Shown: positions 1-13,500, numbered from the stretch's first letter. The stretch is 64,000 bases of DNA from Liolophura sinensis (GCF_032854445.1 NC_088296.1:24497604-24561603), one strand, 5' to 3'. Numbers and translations: made by a program. Notes: a model not told the origin generated them from the letters alone.

Positions 1-84
1 AATGAGAAGATACTTTTGTGGGGGTTTTTTGCTATTGCTTTTTGATTGATATTTTGTATATATTATCTATTATACAACAGCCAA

Positions 85-370
85 TAAAGTTATGTGAAAG
101 ATCACACTGGCGTAGGTGGTAAGTTATCACATAATGTTATAGGTGTTTATTAAGTTATCAGACAATGGTTTAGATGGTAATTAAGTTTTGACACAGTGTT
201 TTGTGAGGTAGTTATTATATAATGTTGAATGTGGTGAAAAGGTATGCGGACAATGTTTAGATGGTAATTAAGTTTTGATACAGTTTTGTACGGGGTAATT
301 ATCACGTAATGTACAAGGTGATAATAAAGTTACCAGACAATGTTTTAGGTGGTAAGTTGTACGACAAATA
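85..370. repeat. Degenerate tandem repeat, about 30-40 base unit
   Basis: Variants of the words GGTAATTAAGTTTTGA, AAGTTATCA and GACAATGTTTTAG recur about seven times at uneven spacing. Units are too diverged and indel-rich to fix a period by eye. Confidence 0.5.
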
Positions 371-1197
371 CTCACAACAGCTGTAAAGTTAAGCTCTATA
401 TGTTCATTTACATTTGTAGCAGATGTGGAACAACAAGGTGACATGTTTTAGTGTGCCAGAAATGATACCCGTTTGGCATACCTGCTGTGTATGTTTGTGT
501 ATATTAGACTTCTCTTCATTTTTAATTATCCGTATGTTTAGTTGTTACTTACTGTTGATCAGGAATAATAGCATGTACATAAATAGCTTAAACTTTGTAC
601 ATACATATAGTGACTGGATACAGTGTATGTTAAATTATGTTTTTATTTATACATTGTTGAGGGTTAGCTGACAGGTGGTTGGCGTGTGCTGTTGAGGTTA
701 TTGTAGTTTTGGAATTAGCTCACACAACTCCAGCTACATGTAGGTTTATCAGGGCCGTGGATGTGTTCTTGCATTCAAATACTTATAGATTGTTAACGAT
801 AACACTGTTATTTAATTCACTTTCTAAATAACATCTATACGTATTTAAACCATTAAACCTTGAAGTGCCAGACACCTCATCGCCCTGTGTTTCTCCTGTC
901 CCGGCTGCTCTAGCCTTGTGAACAAAAAGTGGTAAACCTTAAGTGCCAGACCCTGTGTCCCGCCTGTAACCGCTGTAGCTAGTGCTATTATTGATAACCT
1001 GCGTTTCCATGCACATCCCATGTGATAAGCATCGCATAAAATGTAAACAAATGTACATATATTAACCGTAATCAGTGATATGAGCTTGATAAAACCATCA
1101 CATGCATGCATGCATATGTGTACTTGGAGTGGACATAATAGAGCAAGTGAAGGTAAGGAATGTCGCGAACCTGGACCTGTGCACAGTTAAGGAACAT

Positions 1198-1251
1198 TTT
1201 TCTTGTAAATGGCAGTTGAGCCACTTTTCTTGTGAATGGCAGTTGAGCCAC
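1198..1251. repeat. 27-base tandem duplication
   Basis: Two adjacent copies of a 27-base unit (1198-1224 and 1225-1251), containing TGGCAGTTGAGCCAC, differ at a single base. Confidence 0.85.
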
Positions 1252-2896
1252 GTTTCTGTGACTTCTTTCAAATGGTTGTGTATCAATATGCACACGTACT
1301 ATTGTGTCGTTCACACCTTTGTGTTTGGTAAGTTGTTTCTGTTCTTAATTGAAGGAGGTGATATAACATTCTATAAGATGAGGCATAGTGGTAAGAGCGG
1401 GGGAATTAGTGCATGTTAAAATAGTGTAGGGTGTCAATAAGGACAGGGGTCAACAGATCTATTAATATACCTTCTTTAACAGTTAGAAGGTTTTGTCCAT
1501 TACGAAGACATCAGATACGAACTTTGCACTTGGCTTCAAAAACGAAATTTGCCCATGTCAGGTTCCTGCTTTCTCGTAGGCTTCAAGCCAGTTCCGGCGC
1601 TGTGACATAGTAGGTTTTCTTTGCTGTCTTTCACAACCGTATACAATAACCACATAGGAAGACGTGATCAAAATGTTTGGAAATTGTCAAGCAGAGACGG
1701 TTCATGTCACCTGTACGATAAGGTAATCAGTCGGTAAAACAACTGAATCAGAGGTGGCCTCGTGTAATGTTAGACCCTGTATTATAGAGAAAGCCATTGC
1801 TATATTTTCCTTTCATTGTACCTTGAACTAGTCATACACTCTAGCCTTAAGTAAGTGTAGCGATACACTCAGACTGGGAGTATTTGCTGTCTCTACGTCG
1901 AACGAAATTGGTAGTCGGATATCCCAGCTATATTGGTAGATCAGACGTGATTGTTTCGAGGGCGTTCTTTCACCAAACCGAACAGTTCCAGATTGTTAAA
2001 CTGCTTTTTGTCTTTTTTTTAAATTTAAGTCACTTATCACCTAGTCTAATGGTAGGTTGTAATGTCTGCTAATAGTCAGTGTATTGTATGGTATGGTAAG
2101 ATATCTTTTTATTGTGCTCTGGGGTGGAAAACATGTTTTCATGATGTTCAGTTAACGTTGAATGAAGTTGACCGACACCATTCCATAGCAATACAATACC
2201 TTTCGCTCTCAGATGTAAATTATATTTGTAATTGATGTGGAAAATATTTATGGACAACGAGTTGGAAACTTGAATTGGATGGTATACATATAATATCCAC
2301 ATTTTCCCTAGCATCATACAACGCAGATGACTGCTCCATCCTTTACACACTACCAGCTTCATTTGGTTTTTATACATTGTCTCTTACATATTCCTCTTTT
2401 AAACTAATACTTTAGGTACTTTTGGGAACGGGGCGTGCGAAGATAGATTTGGAACGCCCCTTCGTGGTTTACGGGAGGTACACGAGTGGTATGGAACCCC
2501 CAGATGCGACCTTAATACGATACAGTGGAATACCGGAGCAAGGAATTGTTGTCCTGGCAAAAGTTCGATGGCGATGACCATGATTGGCGTAAAACGTAAC
2601 GCATAGCTGTGACACACAGGGCTCAGGTGGTCCACTATACGAACCGCCAGCTGGCACACATCTCTCGACTGGGCAATGTCACCTTGTAAGACTATTTTCT
2701 GAGAGAAGGTCATACCTTACACACTGTCCAAGACAAATGGGTCTTTTATGTTTTCACTGAGCTTTTCATGGTATAGGCCACATTAGGTCGCGTGTTCGAA
2801 TGCTTGTTGCTTGGAAGGCTGCATATGTCAGGAAATGAGTCAATATTTATTTGATTGAAGCTTTACACGGTATACATGTACTCTAAAATATTTTAC

Positions 2897-3075
2897 TAAC
2901 ACGATGCCGACCAGCATTATGATGAGAGGAAACTGGGCAGAGCCAGGAGGAGACCCACGACTATCGGCAGGTTGCTTGTACGCAACACTGGAGAGGAAGC
3001 CGCGTGACACTGGAGAGGAAGCCGGCATGAGCTGGACTCACAGAGACCACTTTGGTCGGAGATTCCTGGCTCCTT
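2897..3075 (-). mobile_element. tRNA-related SINE, family 1, diverged copy
   Basis: Contains the family landmarks CCAGCATTATG, GAGAGGAAACTGGGCAGAGC and, further on, GGCATGAGCTGGACT followed by CACAGAGACCAC. Read on the minus strand the last block resembles a Pol III B box, so the element itself runs on the minus strand. The 3' part of the family (GTGTTTTACGCCGTACTC) is eroded here. Confidence 0.6.
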
Positions 3076-3628
3076 TTTACTGCAAATTACGAATAACCTC
3101 TAAATCAACAACTAACCTGTCCGAAAAGAAAACAAAAATCTTTATTGGAATAAAATTTTATTCATGAAATGTTGAACAGCCAATAACTTTCATACGATGT
3201 AACATTCAGACACACGACGCGTACCATGCATGAGTCTACTCATTACCAATATATTTAATTAAAAAAAGAAAATAAACATCCTTTTGTATTTCCATTTAGA
3301 AGACGGTGATGTCCAAATTCTTATGTCCGAAAACTAGACTGGTATCTAAATAAAATGTGAATCCTGCTCAGTCATATCTGGACTATTTGTATTCACTAAA
3401 TAATTTACCACAGATACTTTGCGATATAAACTATGCACGACACAGTAACAAAAACTCTTATAAAACATGTGCAATGATTAAAATTTAAAGCATGACATAA
3501 AAACTAAATTCATACAAAAATAAAATCGTAATAAGCACAGTATCACCACAATTTAAAATTAAAAATCATGCAGTGAAAATATCTGTGGAGAGAAATATAT
3601 TCATCTCATTGTGTAACTGATTGTGTAA

Positions 3629-3812
3629 CTCATTGATTGATTGATTTATTTATTTTATTAGTGTTTTACGCCGTACTCAAGAATATTTCACTTATACGAC
3701 GGCGGCTAGCATTATGGTGGGAGGAAACCGAGCAGAGCCCGGGGGAAACCCACGACCATCCGCAGGCTGCTGCAAAACCTTCCCACGTACGGCCGGAGAG
3801 GAAGCCAGCATA
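3629..3812 (-). mobile_element. SINE family 1, well-preserved tail half
   Basis: Starts in a TTGATTGATTTATTTATT tail, then GTGTTTTACGCCGTACTC, AAGAATATTTCACTTATACG, a GGAGGAAACCGAGCAGAGCC block, ACCATCCGCAGGCTGCTG, and CCCACGTACGGCCGGAGAGG. It stops before the tRNA-like head, so it is truncated at that end. The same blocks recur about twenty times in the window in both orientations. Confidence 0.75.
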
Positions 3813-4580
3813 ACTGATTAGTTGTACTTAAAATTAGAACGATTCTGAGGGAAAATCCAATGATAAACAAAGGCAGGTACATGGACGATAGCGATATAGT
3901 GTTGGCGTTAATATATCTAACGAGGAACCATTCCCGCATATGGTCACTCGGGCGAAAGATGTGAAGCCTGTTATTCATACGGCGTTATCGACATATATAT
4001 AATATACGATATAATTGTGAAACAAATTATCAACTGTAATATGTAAGATTAACATTTATGACAAGGTTATACATTGGCACAACTAAACAATTAACAAAGT
4101 ACAATACTCTGAGCGCTATCATCAAATTCACAATTTAAATGACGAGAAGACAGTATGTAACACAGAGAACTCAAACAAATCCAAGACACAGCTATGTTCA
4201 GATAAAAACTCCTTATCATGAATGTACACCACATTTCATCAACATTGAAAATCAATACATTTTTTATATTTTATCACAAGCATGTGTTATACTGGATACT
4301 AAATATGACACATATGCATCGTTTTGGATACGAGTAACGGGTAAAGTTTCGAATATGTTATAACGTTCTAGCTTTTGGCCCGATGAAGTACTGGTTCGAA
4401 AATTCTATAGCCGCCGCGACTCGGATGCAACATGGTCCAAGCGAAGATTTAGGGAAGGTGACCATTACACCACCAACGGTTCTACACAGCGATATGCACG
4501 TGACCATGTGATGTTACAGAATGACTATTAGTGAATGTACTTTTTTGCGTCCCAGTTATGGTATTTATTAATTTCTGCTT

Positions 4581-7317
4581 GTGCCTTATCTCAATTTGAC
4601 TTTCAACATGTCATTAACTGTAACCTCTTTCAACTGTAGGTCACTTAAGACCTCTATACAGGAAGTTAAACAACTATGTGACCTTAGTGATGTATGTGTT
4701 CTTCAAGAAACTTGGCTCAGAAACTCGGAACATGATTTACTGAATGCCATACACAATGACTTTTGTGGCTATGGTGTCTCGTCCATTGACGAAACCCTTC
4801 TAACTCCTGGGCGTCCCTTTGGTGGTATTGCTGTCCTCTGGAAAAAGTCGCTGGGAAGCTTAGCTAGTATTGTTGGCTTCCATGACAATAGGCTGCTTGG
4901 CCTTCGTTTAGAGTCTGACTCAAGTAAACTATTGATAATTAATATATACATGCCTACGGATTGTACAGATAATATTGACATATTTAATGATTATCTAGCT
5001 AAGATAAAGTCTATTATTGAAGAATCTGACATTCCCAACGTTGTGGTCATGGGAGACTGGAATGCAGACCCAAATGCTTCATTTGGAAAAGAGCTGAAAG
5101 ATTTCTGTACTGACACAGGACTATATAATTATGACTTAAATCTTCTCCCGCACTCTACGTTTACTTATGTCTGTGATGCCCACCTGACCACCTCGTGGTT
5201 AGATCACTGCCTCTGTTCCCAGCATGTTAGTGATTCTGTAAACAATATTAATGTGTTGTATGATTTTGTTACTTCTGACCATAAACCACTGTCTATTAAC
5301 ATTTCTTGGCAAAATTTACCCCGCCTCTCTACTTCCAGCTCCAATCCAACTCGCCTGTTCATTGATTGGAGTAATCTTAATGGAAATGATATTGCTAGGT
5401 ATACTTCTGTGACTAAACTCAAAATGAGATCTATAACAATTCCATCTGAGGCTCTGAATTGCATGCAACCTAAATGTAAAACACATTCTGAAGAGTTATC
5501 TCAGTATTATCACAGTATTGTCACCGCTCTGCGTCAAGCTGGTTATGAAACCGTTGCAAAAAATAAGTCTTCTACTCGATACAATATTCCTGGTTGGAAT
5601 GATCTAGTTAGTGACCTTCATGCTCATGCACGTGTAGCTTTCCTTCTTTGGAAAGAGCATGGCAGCCCTAGAAGTGGTGAAATCTGTAATTACATGCAAA
5701 TGACTCGGCGTAAATTTAAGTATGCTGTTAGGGCCTGTAGGATAAATGAGTCATCAATTCGAGCCGACAAAATGGTCCAAACTCTCTTCCAATGCAACTC
5801 GGAGGAATTCTGGAAAGAGGTGAATAACACCAATGCTAAGAATATGTCTCTACCTAACAGTATTGATGACACTCATGGTGAAGCCAACATAGCATCTCTG
5901 TGGAAAGATAAATATGAATCTATTCTTAACTCAGTCAGAAATACCAGAGCTAAGGATAAAGTACTTGAGTATTTGACTGAATGTAATGATGCTCCATTCC
6001 ATAGATTTACTACTGTGGAAGAGGTGAAATTAAGACTTTAAAACTGGGTAAATGTAGTGGGCCTGACAGTTTGAGCTCTGAGCACCTAAAGTATGGTGGT
6101 CCTGAAGTTGCACATCATCTCACACTCTGTATTAATGCACTTATGGCGCATTCTTGTCTCCCCAAGGAACTTACTGATGTTTACATTTCGCCAGTAATTA
6201 AGAGTAAGTCTGGAAATATAACTTCCTCCGACAATTATCGACCTATTGCTGTCGCTACTACTATCTCGAAACTTATCGAAGGCCTTATTTCTTAAAATAA
6301 TGTCTTAACTTCTTCGACACCTCAGATTTTCAGTTTGGTTTTAAAGCTAATAGATCCACCGATCAATGCATTTCTGTGTTAAAAGAAGCTATCAACTACT
6401 ATTGCTCTAATGGCAGCCCTGTTTTTGTTTGTTTCCTTGATGCCAGTAAGGCTTTCGATCGCGTAAATCACTGGTGCTTACTGCAAAAACTGATTGATCG
6501 TAATGTACCTCCATGTATTATAAAGTTTCTCGAAGTATGGTTTAATACCCAAGAGTTCAGTATTAAATGGGGATCGTCCATATCGAGCCCTTTCCGTATC
6601 ATAAACGGAGTTAGGCAAGAGGGGATTTTATCACCTACTCTGTTTAACCTATACCTCCATGAACTGGACGTTGCTCTGTCCGATAGTTGTGTTGGATGTA
6701 ATGTTGGAGGTATATTCATCAATCACCTTGTCTACGCCGATGATATGTGTATAATCTGCCCGTCTGCAAAAGCAATGCAAGCTCTCTTTAAAGTATGTGA
6801 AGAGTATGCTCTTTCCCATGACATAATTTTTAATACCCGTAAGACTGTGTGTTTGGTTATTAAACCTAGAACGTATAAAGATTTCAATCCCCCGCCTTTG
6901 TACCTTAATGAAAGATTGTTATCTTATGTCCAATCGTATACTTACCTTGGGCACATTATTACTGACAATTTGTCTGATGATGCGGACATTCTGTCTCAGA
7001 AAAGAAAGCTCTGTATTAGAGCCAACATGTTGATACGTAAGTTTAGTTCTTGTACTCAGCTTGTTAAAGTACAACTTTTTCGTAGTTTTTGTTGCAATAT
7101 ATACTGTTGTCAGCTTTGGTGTACTTTTCTGAAAAAGGTTATAAGCTCATTACGGGTCACTTACAATAATGCATTTAGATGGTTAATGTGTTTCAGGCGC
7201 GATTGTAGTGCCAGTTTTATGTTCTGCATTAATGGTGTACCGTCCTTGGTGAATTACTGCGCAGGTCAGTGTATTGTTTCAGACGGAGACTTATGTTTAC
7301 TGACAATTCCATCGTAA
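4581..7317 (+). pseudogene. LINE polyprotein: APE-type endonuclease plus reverse transcriptase, frame-broken
   Basis: The first open frame (4581-6041, 486 residues) is an exonuclease-endonuclease-phosphatase domain. Visible catalytic residues are N18 in SFNCRS, E43 in LQETW, D159 and N161 in MGDWNADP, and D233-H234 in SDHKPL; SWLDHCL precedes the last. The Met at residue 10 (4608) is an equally good start. The frame shifts at about 6040, where the downstream frame continues with KLGKCSGPD and the N-terminal part of the reverse transcriptase (to 6295, ending near DNYRPIAV). A stop and second shift lie at about 6293-6310. The rest (to 7317) carries FGFK, palm motif FLDASKAFDRV, GVRQEGILSP, VYADDM and YLGHII. 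All key active-site residues survive, so the breaks are probably fairly young. No protein is produced in one piece. Confidence 0.85.
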
Positions 7318-7507
7318 TAAAACTCCTGAATAGTAACGCCAGTATAACATCTCGGCTTCAGGAGAGGTGGGCAGTTTTACTATACTGATGTAAAGTCGGT
7401 ATATGTCGCCAATGTTATGTGTATATAGTTTTTTTTTTTTTTTTTTCTTTGTGTGTGTGTGTGTTTATCTTTTTTTTTTATATGGACATTTCAGTCTGAA
7501 ATAAAGC

Positions 7508-7530
7508 TCTATCTATCTATCTATCTATAT
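7508..7530. repeat. (TATC)n microsatellite forming the LINE 3' tail
   Basis: About five TCTA units directly follow the AATAAA at the end of the LINE and mark its likely 3' terminus. Confidence 0.8.
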
Positions 7531-7539
7531 CAATAATTC

Positions 7540-9335
7540 TACCAGAAACTTGCTGAACAAGGCGCTCAACACTAGTCAATTAAAAAAAAAAAGTGCTATG
7601 ATTTCAACATTGTAGGATCCAACCAGTGTCGACCAGGTTGCAAAATATACCCCCCCCCCCCTCTCCCACCCATGACGCTGCGAGATGACGAGCAATTAGA
7701 ACAGGGCCAAGAAAATAAGATGTATATATCTCAACGTGACGTCGGCCAACGTGACGTCGGTCTGCATGTAACTCACCAGGATATAGTGAAACCAATTTTT
7801 TTTCTTTAAAAACAATATTTCGAGAATTTGTTCCAATAAATTGCAACTTACATTGCTGCAGTCTATTACAAAATTCTGCCTAAGTTATGGTGCAAGGCTG
7901 GCTTCTACGCTGCTTCTTAAACACATGCGCATACATGACTAGTTCGAATAAAACCCTAACTGGGATAAATTGATAAGGGCCTGGATGTCAGCTGTAATAT
8001 CATGTAGAAACTATCACCTTGTGCTCTCCACACCTTTGCTGCACACACTGCTGTGTGAATTGAACTGAAAGTAGCCGACTCCACACTGACATATGAACAT
8101 TTCACACGAGTGGGCCTTCCACACTGAATGGGCAGGGCACTCTCCCGTGTTGTAGCATGTCTCCCTAAATTTCGAACCTGAAACAGGGTAATATTTCGTC
8201 CAGCAGATGACACCTACTTAGGATGCATGGAATGGTGCTATATAAGGGTAAATGTATAGTTTTAAGGCACATGAAGTCAGGTATGCCAAAAATGAGAGAA
8301 AAATAATTTTAGTGGCCTATTATATGTGTTATCATAACCTTTCTATTCGGCGTCAATGATCGGAAATATTCGGAAATAAACGAAGTTGTTTTGACAGATA
8401 TCAGCGTTGACGACAAAACAGCAGGCAGACCGCTGGTTCGTTACGAAAACTGTTGTCATTTTTGGGCCGCAAGAAGAGAGCTGATAAACTTTCTGTAGAT
8501 TTATCTACAAGGCCGCGTCATATACTACGTACATTAAGAAATAATAACGAAACGTTTCCTGAATCCTTTAGGTGGTAATCTAACCTGTTTTGATGTGTAT
8601 CCATTCCTTAGAGATTACTGAAGGTTTTAAAAATGGCTTGTACATTGTGCAAATACCACGAAACATTTGAAAAGGCATCAATGTGGTGTGATTTAACATG
8701 GTGCCCCATCAGGTGTCATGGAATGTAACAGATACAAACCCCATTTGTTAGGGTAATTATTACTTTTGGCTAAACCGTGACGCTTTTTTCAGCCAAAACA
8801 CTTATGTTTAATGCAACGTCATGTTTGTAAACTACGTTTTCAAACGCTCTTCGTTCGCTTCATTCGATCTGTTGTTGTACACCATATCGTGAATACGTTC
8901 ACCAGTCAAATGGCAAACTTTAAAATAATGCAGTTTTTTTTTCGAACGGGTAAATTATTTATTTTAAAAACAGCTTGTGAAATGGTCTTACCTGATACCC
9001 ATGTGCTACATAAAATCACAGAAAACACCACAACGAAGAGTAACATGTTCTTAGCTCTTAAACCTGCCATCGTCACAGCACTGGTACTACACTGTTACAA
9101 CTTTATGTTTTGCACTGTTTATCGATGGCAGAGATACTGGCGTCATTCAGAAAAGTGGTCTCTCCAGTTCCCAGACTGCACGTCACGTCTTTCGGGTGTG
9201 TCCACACGGTCAGGCATCGACCAATATCTGGTTGCTTTCTCATTGGTACGTATTCCATCTGTACCCTCTGTGTCGGTAAAATCATATAAAGGCTATGCCG
9301 TTGAAACGTATTTAGATTTCAAGGTGACTTTAAAT
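7540..9335. other. Intergenic stretch, no gene recognised
   Basis: Contains short C and T runs and scattered short open frames. The longest, on the plus strand from 8811 to 9434 (207 codons), runs into a SINE at its 3' end and shows no domain, so I do not call it a gene. Confidence 0.5.
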
Positions 9336-9339
9336 GTAC

Positions 9340-9535
9340 TCCAGCGTTTACCCCACCGTCCTGTTTACAAAATCTCCGGGACGTGGGGAGGTCCTGTGGC
9401 AACCTGCGGATGGTCGAGGGTTTCTCCAGGATAGAGTCCGGTTTCCTCCCACCGTATTGCCAGCCGCTGTCGTACAAGTGAAACATTCATATGCACAGCG
9501 TAAAACCCCAATCAAATAAACTAATTAATATAAAT
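9340..9535 (+). mobile_element. SINE family 1
   Basis: Reverse-oriented relative to the 3629 copy: GACGTGGGGAGGTCCTG, GCAACCTGCGGATGGTCG, GGTTTCCTCCCACCGTATTG, GTCGTACAAGTGAAACATTC, GCGTAAAACCCCAATCAAAT, then an AT-rich tail. Confidence 0.7.
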
Positions 9536-9807
9536 AACGCGAGATTTGCTCTATTTCATGTGTTGCCAAGTTCACATACTTCTGATTGTTGATTTGTTTG
9601 AATCAGAAGTCGATTTATAACACGCTTACGAGATCACGCGTTATGTTAAGGGTTAATATGGTCCAATTTCTGTTTCCATGGAAACAAATTGAAATGATTT
9701 TTTGACAAAAAAATTTATCCGCATTCTTGCTGAATCTGAGCATATGTGTGCTGTTCATTGATAAAATGAACGTTAAAACTATCTTACTTCTTATTTCTTT
9801 ATCTTCC

Positions 9808-9935
9808 TCTCTTGTCCTGCGTGGGAAGTTTTGTCAGCGTAATCGTGGGTTTTCCAGGGTTCTGTCTGCCTTCCTCCCGCCATAATGCTGATCGTCTTTT
9901 TATAAGTGAAATAAACCTCCAAACAATCTAACCTG
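9808..9935 (+). mobile_element. SINE family 1, fragment
   Basis: CGTGGGAAGTTTTGTCAGCG, AATCGTGGGTTTTCCAGGG, CTTCCTCCCGCCATAATGCT and TATAAGTGAAATAAAC follow the family order but with many changes and no head. Confidence 0.6.
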
Positions 9936-10174
9936 AATTTCTTAACCGGTTTTCTTTTTCAATAGATAAAGCACTCTGGAAGTCAACACTCTTCACCAGG
10001 TCTACCTGAGATTTCTCCTATATTTATAATACAGTCATATTTTCCTATTTGATAATTTTTTTATACTCTATATAATTAAAGACGTACAACATGGAGAGTA
10101 AAACCAGAGCAGCGACGACAACGGTATAGCCGGCAAATCGTCACAGGTAACCAGTGAAACACCACCTCTTATCA

Positions 10175-10390
10175 AGTTGTCTCAGTCAGGGTTTTATTTT
10201 AACTGTTCAAGTAAATGTATAAATAGTAGCAATCTACACGCCTCCTAGCACCATGGCTTAAGCAGAATTAGGTAGAAAAAATGCAGTGAATTTAATAGCA
10301 ATATATTAGACGTCACTGGGCTAGAAATACTCAAAATACTGTGTTGTCATGACGTTTAACACGCAATCACATTAATAGCACTCCCCTTCT
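10175..10390. repeat. Dispersed repeat family 3, copy 1
   Basis: The block GGGTTTTATTTTAACTGT, GTAAATGTATAAATAGTAGC, CACGCCTCCTAGCACCATGG and AGCAGAATTAGGTAGAAA recurs in the same order at 45155-45262 and 53405-53605. The last copy also shares the next part (ACTCAAAATACTGTGTT and CGCAATCACATTAATAGCAC). I do not recognise the element. Confidence 0.65.
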
Positions 10391-10819
10391 GCTGAGGTCG
10401 TCGCGCATATTTATGGGTAAAGAAAACAACTCCCTTAAACCATTCCATTACCATTCTCGTACTTCATATACTTTCTTAGTTGTTTTGTTGGCACGTGTTA
10501 AACGTCTGTTTGGGAACTGCCCTTGTGACTATTGATCCGAGACGCCCATCTTTGTTGACGGCTGGTAGATACGAATACCTGTCTTTAAGTTGCTGCTAAT
10601 TCAACGAATGCTGGATTTGAACCTATGATGTCAGTCGTCAGTGAATGTCTTTAATGTGAAGCGAAGGTAGTGTTACGTATGATGACCTTTTACTCTTAAA
10701 GCCAAAATATTAAAGTTAACATAGTAAAGATCATGTGCGAGGAGGGACTGAATTTATGAGAATTGTCAGGACACTTTTTATAAGAGTGTCAAAGTTTTCA
10801 CATTCCATCTCCATTAAAA

Positions 10820-10995
10820 GTCTTCCTCTCCTGCCGTACGAGGGAAGGTCTGACAGAAACCTGCGGACGGTCGTGGGTTTACCCCGGGTTGTGCTCGGTT
10901 TCCACCTACCATAATGCTGGTCGCCGTCGTATAAGTGAAATATTCTTGAGTACGGCGTAAAATGCCAATCAAATAAATCAAATAAATAAATCCAT
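10820..10995 (+). mobile_element. SINE family 1
   Basis: CTTCCTCTCCTGCCGTACGA, ACCTGCGGACGGTCGTGGGT, CCATAATGCTGGTCGCCGTC, GTATAAGTGAAATATTCTTG, AGTACGGCGTAAAATGCCAA and an AAATAAATAAATAAAT-like tail. This is one of the better copies. Confidence 0.75.
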
Positions 10996-13500
10996 TAAAA
11001 GTTGGTTAATCAACATTGTAAACAAACACTTGAAACAGAGTTAATTCTTTTTTCACTTTTAATGGAGTAGAAATATGTACACCCTTGAAAAGTGTAGAAA
11101 CATTAGCACTTAATAAAACTGGTCAGATACATGTAACTGTTATAAGTGCAGTCACTCCTCGTGATCGTCACAGTGTTAAATATAACAATGAAGTTTTAAG
11201 AGAGTTCTATCACAAGATGACAAATACGGGGATTCCCCGCCAACAGGCAGCGTCGGACCGCAAAATGTCGAGGACTTAACCTAAAGACGTTTTTGTAGCC
11301 TAGAACTATAAAACACTCACACGTTGCTTTAAGTCATGATCAAGTTCAAAGGACAGGATCTTAGGAGAGCGAAAAGCGGTAACGAGATTGATTTCACCCG
11401 GCCTTTGACGGGCCAAATATTTATATTGGCTAAAGAACAAAGAAAAGCTATATTTGAAATGTCAAAATTTTGAAAAGATATTTGGTACAGTCATAAATGT
11501 TTATCGAAACAACCCATTACTATTTGAATGCAAGACGTATTTGAAAGTAGCTTTAAATACGCATAACGTTTTGAACCTTTTATATAATCTTAACATATGC
11601 CCTCCAACCATATGTCATCGGTCATACGCCTACGCTACAGCTCTCTGTGATCTGATATATATGATATGCCTAGTTTTGTTTATGGGTACTTATGTCAACT
11701 AGAGACATGATTTTGTGCCTGGGTATAGAGCGTGGCATATTTGTAGAGATTTACTACATATGAACCATATAAATCATATATGATTATAAAAATAGTCAGT
11801 GCTACAGGAAAGTAGAGGATACTCTAAGACATGATTATTTACCTGCAGTATCTTTACTTAGATAAATAGGTTGTCACTGATAATGGGACAGCTGACAACG
11901 GAGACGATCGATATACGAACAAATGTCTCTCGTCGTTCAATCAGAGAAAAGTATGGAAACAGCTTGTCCAATGCTCAAATGCAGTTTTCGAAAAGTTCCC
12001 CAAGCAGATCCACGTGTAGCTCCTGCAAAACGACTGTATACGTGGAATTGGTGTGTTTTCACGGTTAATACGATGTACAATATTCTTATTTCTTGTATCA
12101 GTTATTTCTATCGCTGCATTCACTCAAAAGATGGCCGTTAGTTATACGTGTGGCAGAAAACGAGGAAACCGCAGGGGTTCGGCGCACTCAAAAAATTAAT
12201 CTGTTAACTTTATCAGAAATGTATTTTGTTGTTATAACATAATATTCTGTCATATTCTATCAACGTAATTTCTTTTTAGTGAAATAGGGTATGTATGTTG
12301 AATTAATAGAATATGTGTGTTAAATTGAACAGAATTATCCGCTGCAATGGCAGAATACATTTTAGCATAATTCAGACACCAGACTTTCTGTTAAATTTAA
12401 GTTTATTTATTTTTTTAGTGTAAAATGATGTCGATAAAATGTCAAATCGAGTGAAAAAAAAACCCAAAAAGGAACCGTCAGTCCCATAAATGCACACTGA
12501 TGGAAAATAAAGAAAGAGCAAAGGCTAACATCATAACTGAAAAAGAACCAAAAAATAACACTTTTTAAACAAAAGTATCCTTAAAAATATACAAACATTA
12601 CAGAATAACGCAAGCTGATTTGACAGCAGTAACGAATTTAACCTTTTGAACAACCTCAAGTTTGTCACACTATATTTTCCTTTTCATATGCGTGTTGCCA
12701 CCAATAACCATGTTAATCTATTCATAGCATTTATTTGATTAGTGTTTAAACATCGTACATAAGAACTGATCACTCACAGCACGTCGGTCCGGTCTATGGG
12801 TGTGCGGGAAACCGGCGTGCCGGAATTAATTCTCCGCCCTTAAGAAAACAATTGGCAAAGTTGACCTAAAGTCGCAGCCAGACTCAAAAGACATGGATTC
12901 ATTGGAATGTCTCACATTCAGGAATGGTCGAACACAAAAAGTCAAGTTTTTCTTGAATATAATGTCTTTACCACAAAAAATAAGCCCGTTAGAAGTTCAT
13001 CAAAACGTGCTATATCCAACTAGATGGGGTAATGAGGTGGGGTGGTGGTGTATGTGTGTGTGGGAAGGTGGAGGAGGGTAACGAAATACTTATACAGGCT
13101 CCAGGTGTGGTAAACTAAACACATGGAGTACGGAACACTCAAAATTTCTACACTATTTTGGTTGAAGACAGGAGCAAGGCTGTCCATACGGCCTTACACA
13201 TGAGTCTCGTGGGCCGAGAGTGGAACGAAGTCCATGATATGGCGCTCGTCATGTCTTCATGTCTTCATTCCATCAAGAAATCATGTCATCCTACACAAGG
13301 AAAAAGTCGTGGATTAACTAAATTCATCCCTTCCCCGCACATAGGAAGCTATGCAGTACATGCACTGTGGGTCTATCAGTTACGTTTCCGCCAGGAAATC
13401 GTCAGTTAAAATGTTGGGTCCTGCCCATCACAGGAGTTTGAAACCTAGCCTTGGTGCTTTTAGAACCTCACCGATGGAGAGTTAATAAGGAACCTTCTTT
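10996..13500. other. Intergenic stretch, no gene recognised
   Basis: AT-rich, with only short open frames. Near 12800 there is a small inverted repeat (CCGGCGTGCCGG), and near 12735 a weak trace of the SINE family 1 tail (TTTGATTAGTGTTT). Confidence 0.5.

Larger units (their letters stand above)
1..2896. other. Intergenic stretch, no gene recognised
   Basis: Open frames here are short and I recognise no domain in them. The stretch holds a degenerate tandem repeat near its start (85-370) and a small 27-base duplication (1198-1251). A minus-strand open frame of 104 codons at 2399-2713 has no recognisable motif and is not supported by splice signals or a known family. Confidence 0.5.
4581..7533 (+). 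mobile_element. Non-LTR retrotransposon (LINE) with AP endonuclease and reverse transcriptase, broken
   Basis: Endonuclease and reverse transcriptase lie in order on the plus strand, followed by a short 3' UTR with a T run, a GT run, AATAAA near 7499 and a terminal (TATC)n tail at 7508-7530. A simple-repeat 3' tail of this sort is usual in several LINE clades in place of poly(A). The 5' end is not defined; there may be a 5' UTR reaching back to about 4370. The clade (Rex1, CR1 or RTE-X like) cannot be fixed by eye. At least two frame breaks mean this copy is inactive. Confidence 0.85.

Noticed and set aside
2399-2713. Minus-strand 104-codon frame
   Set aside because: A second frame is open over the same bases, and neither shows a domain or splice support.
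8811-9434. 207-codon plus-strand open frame
   Set aside because: No recognisable domain, no splice context, and the last part is a SINE.
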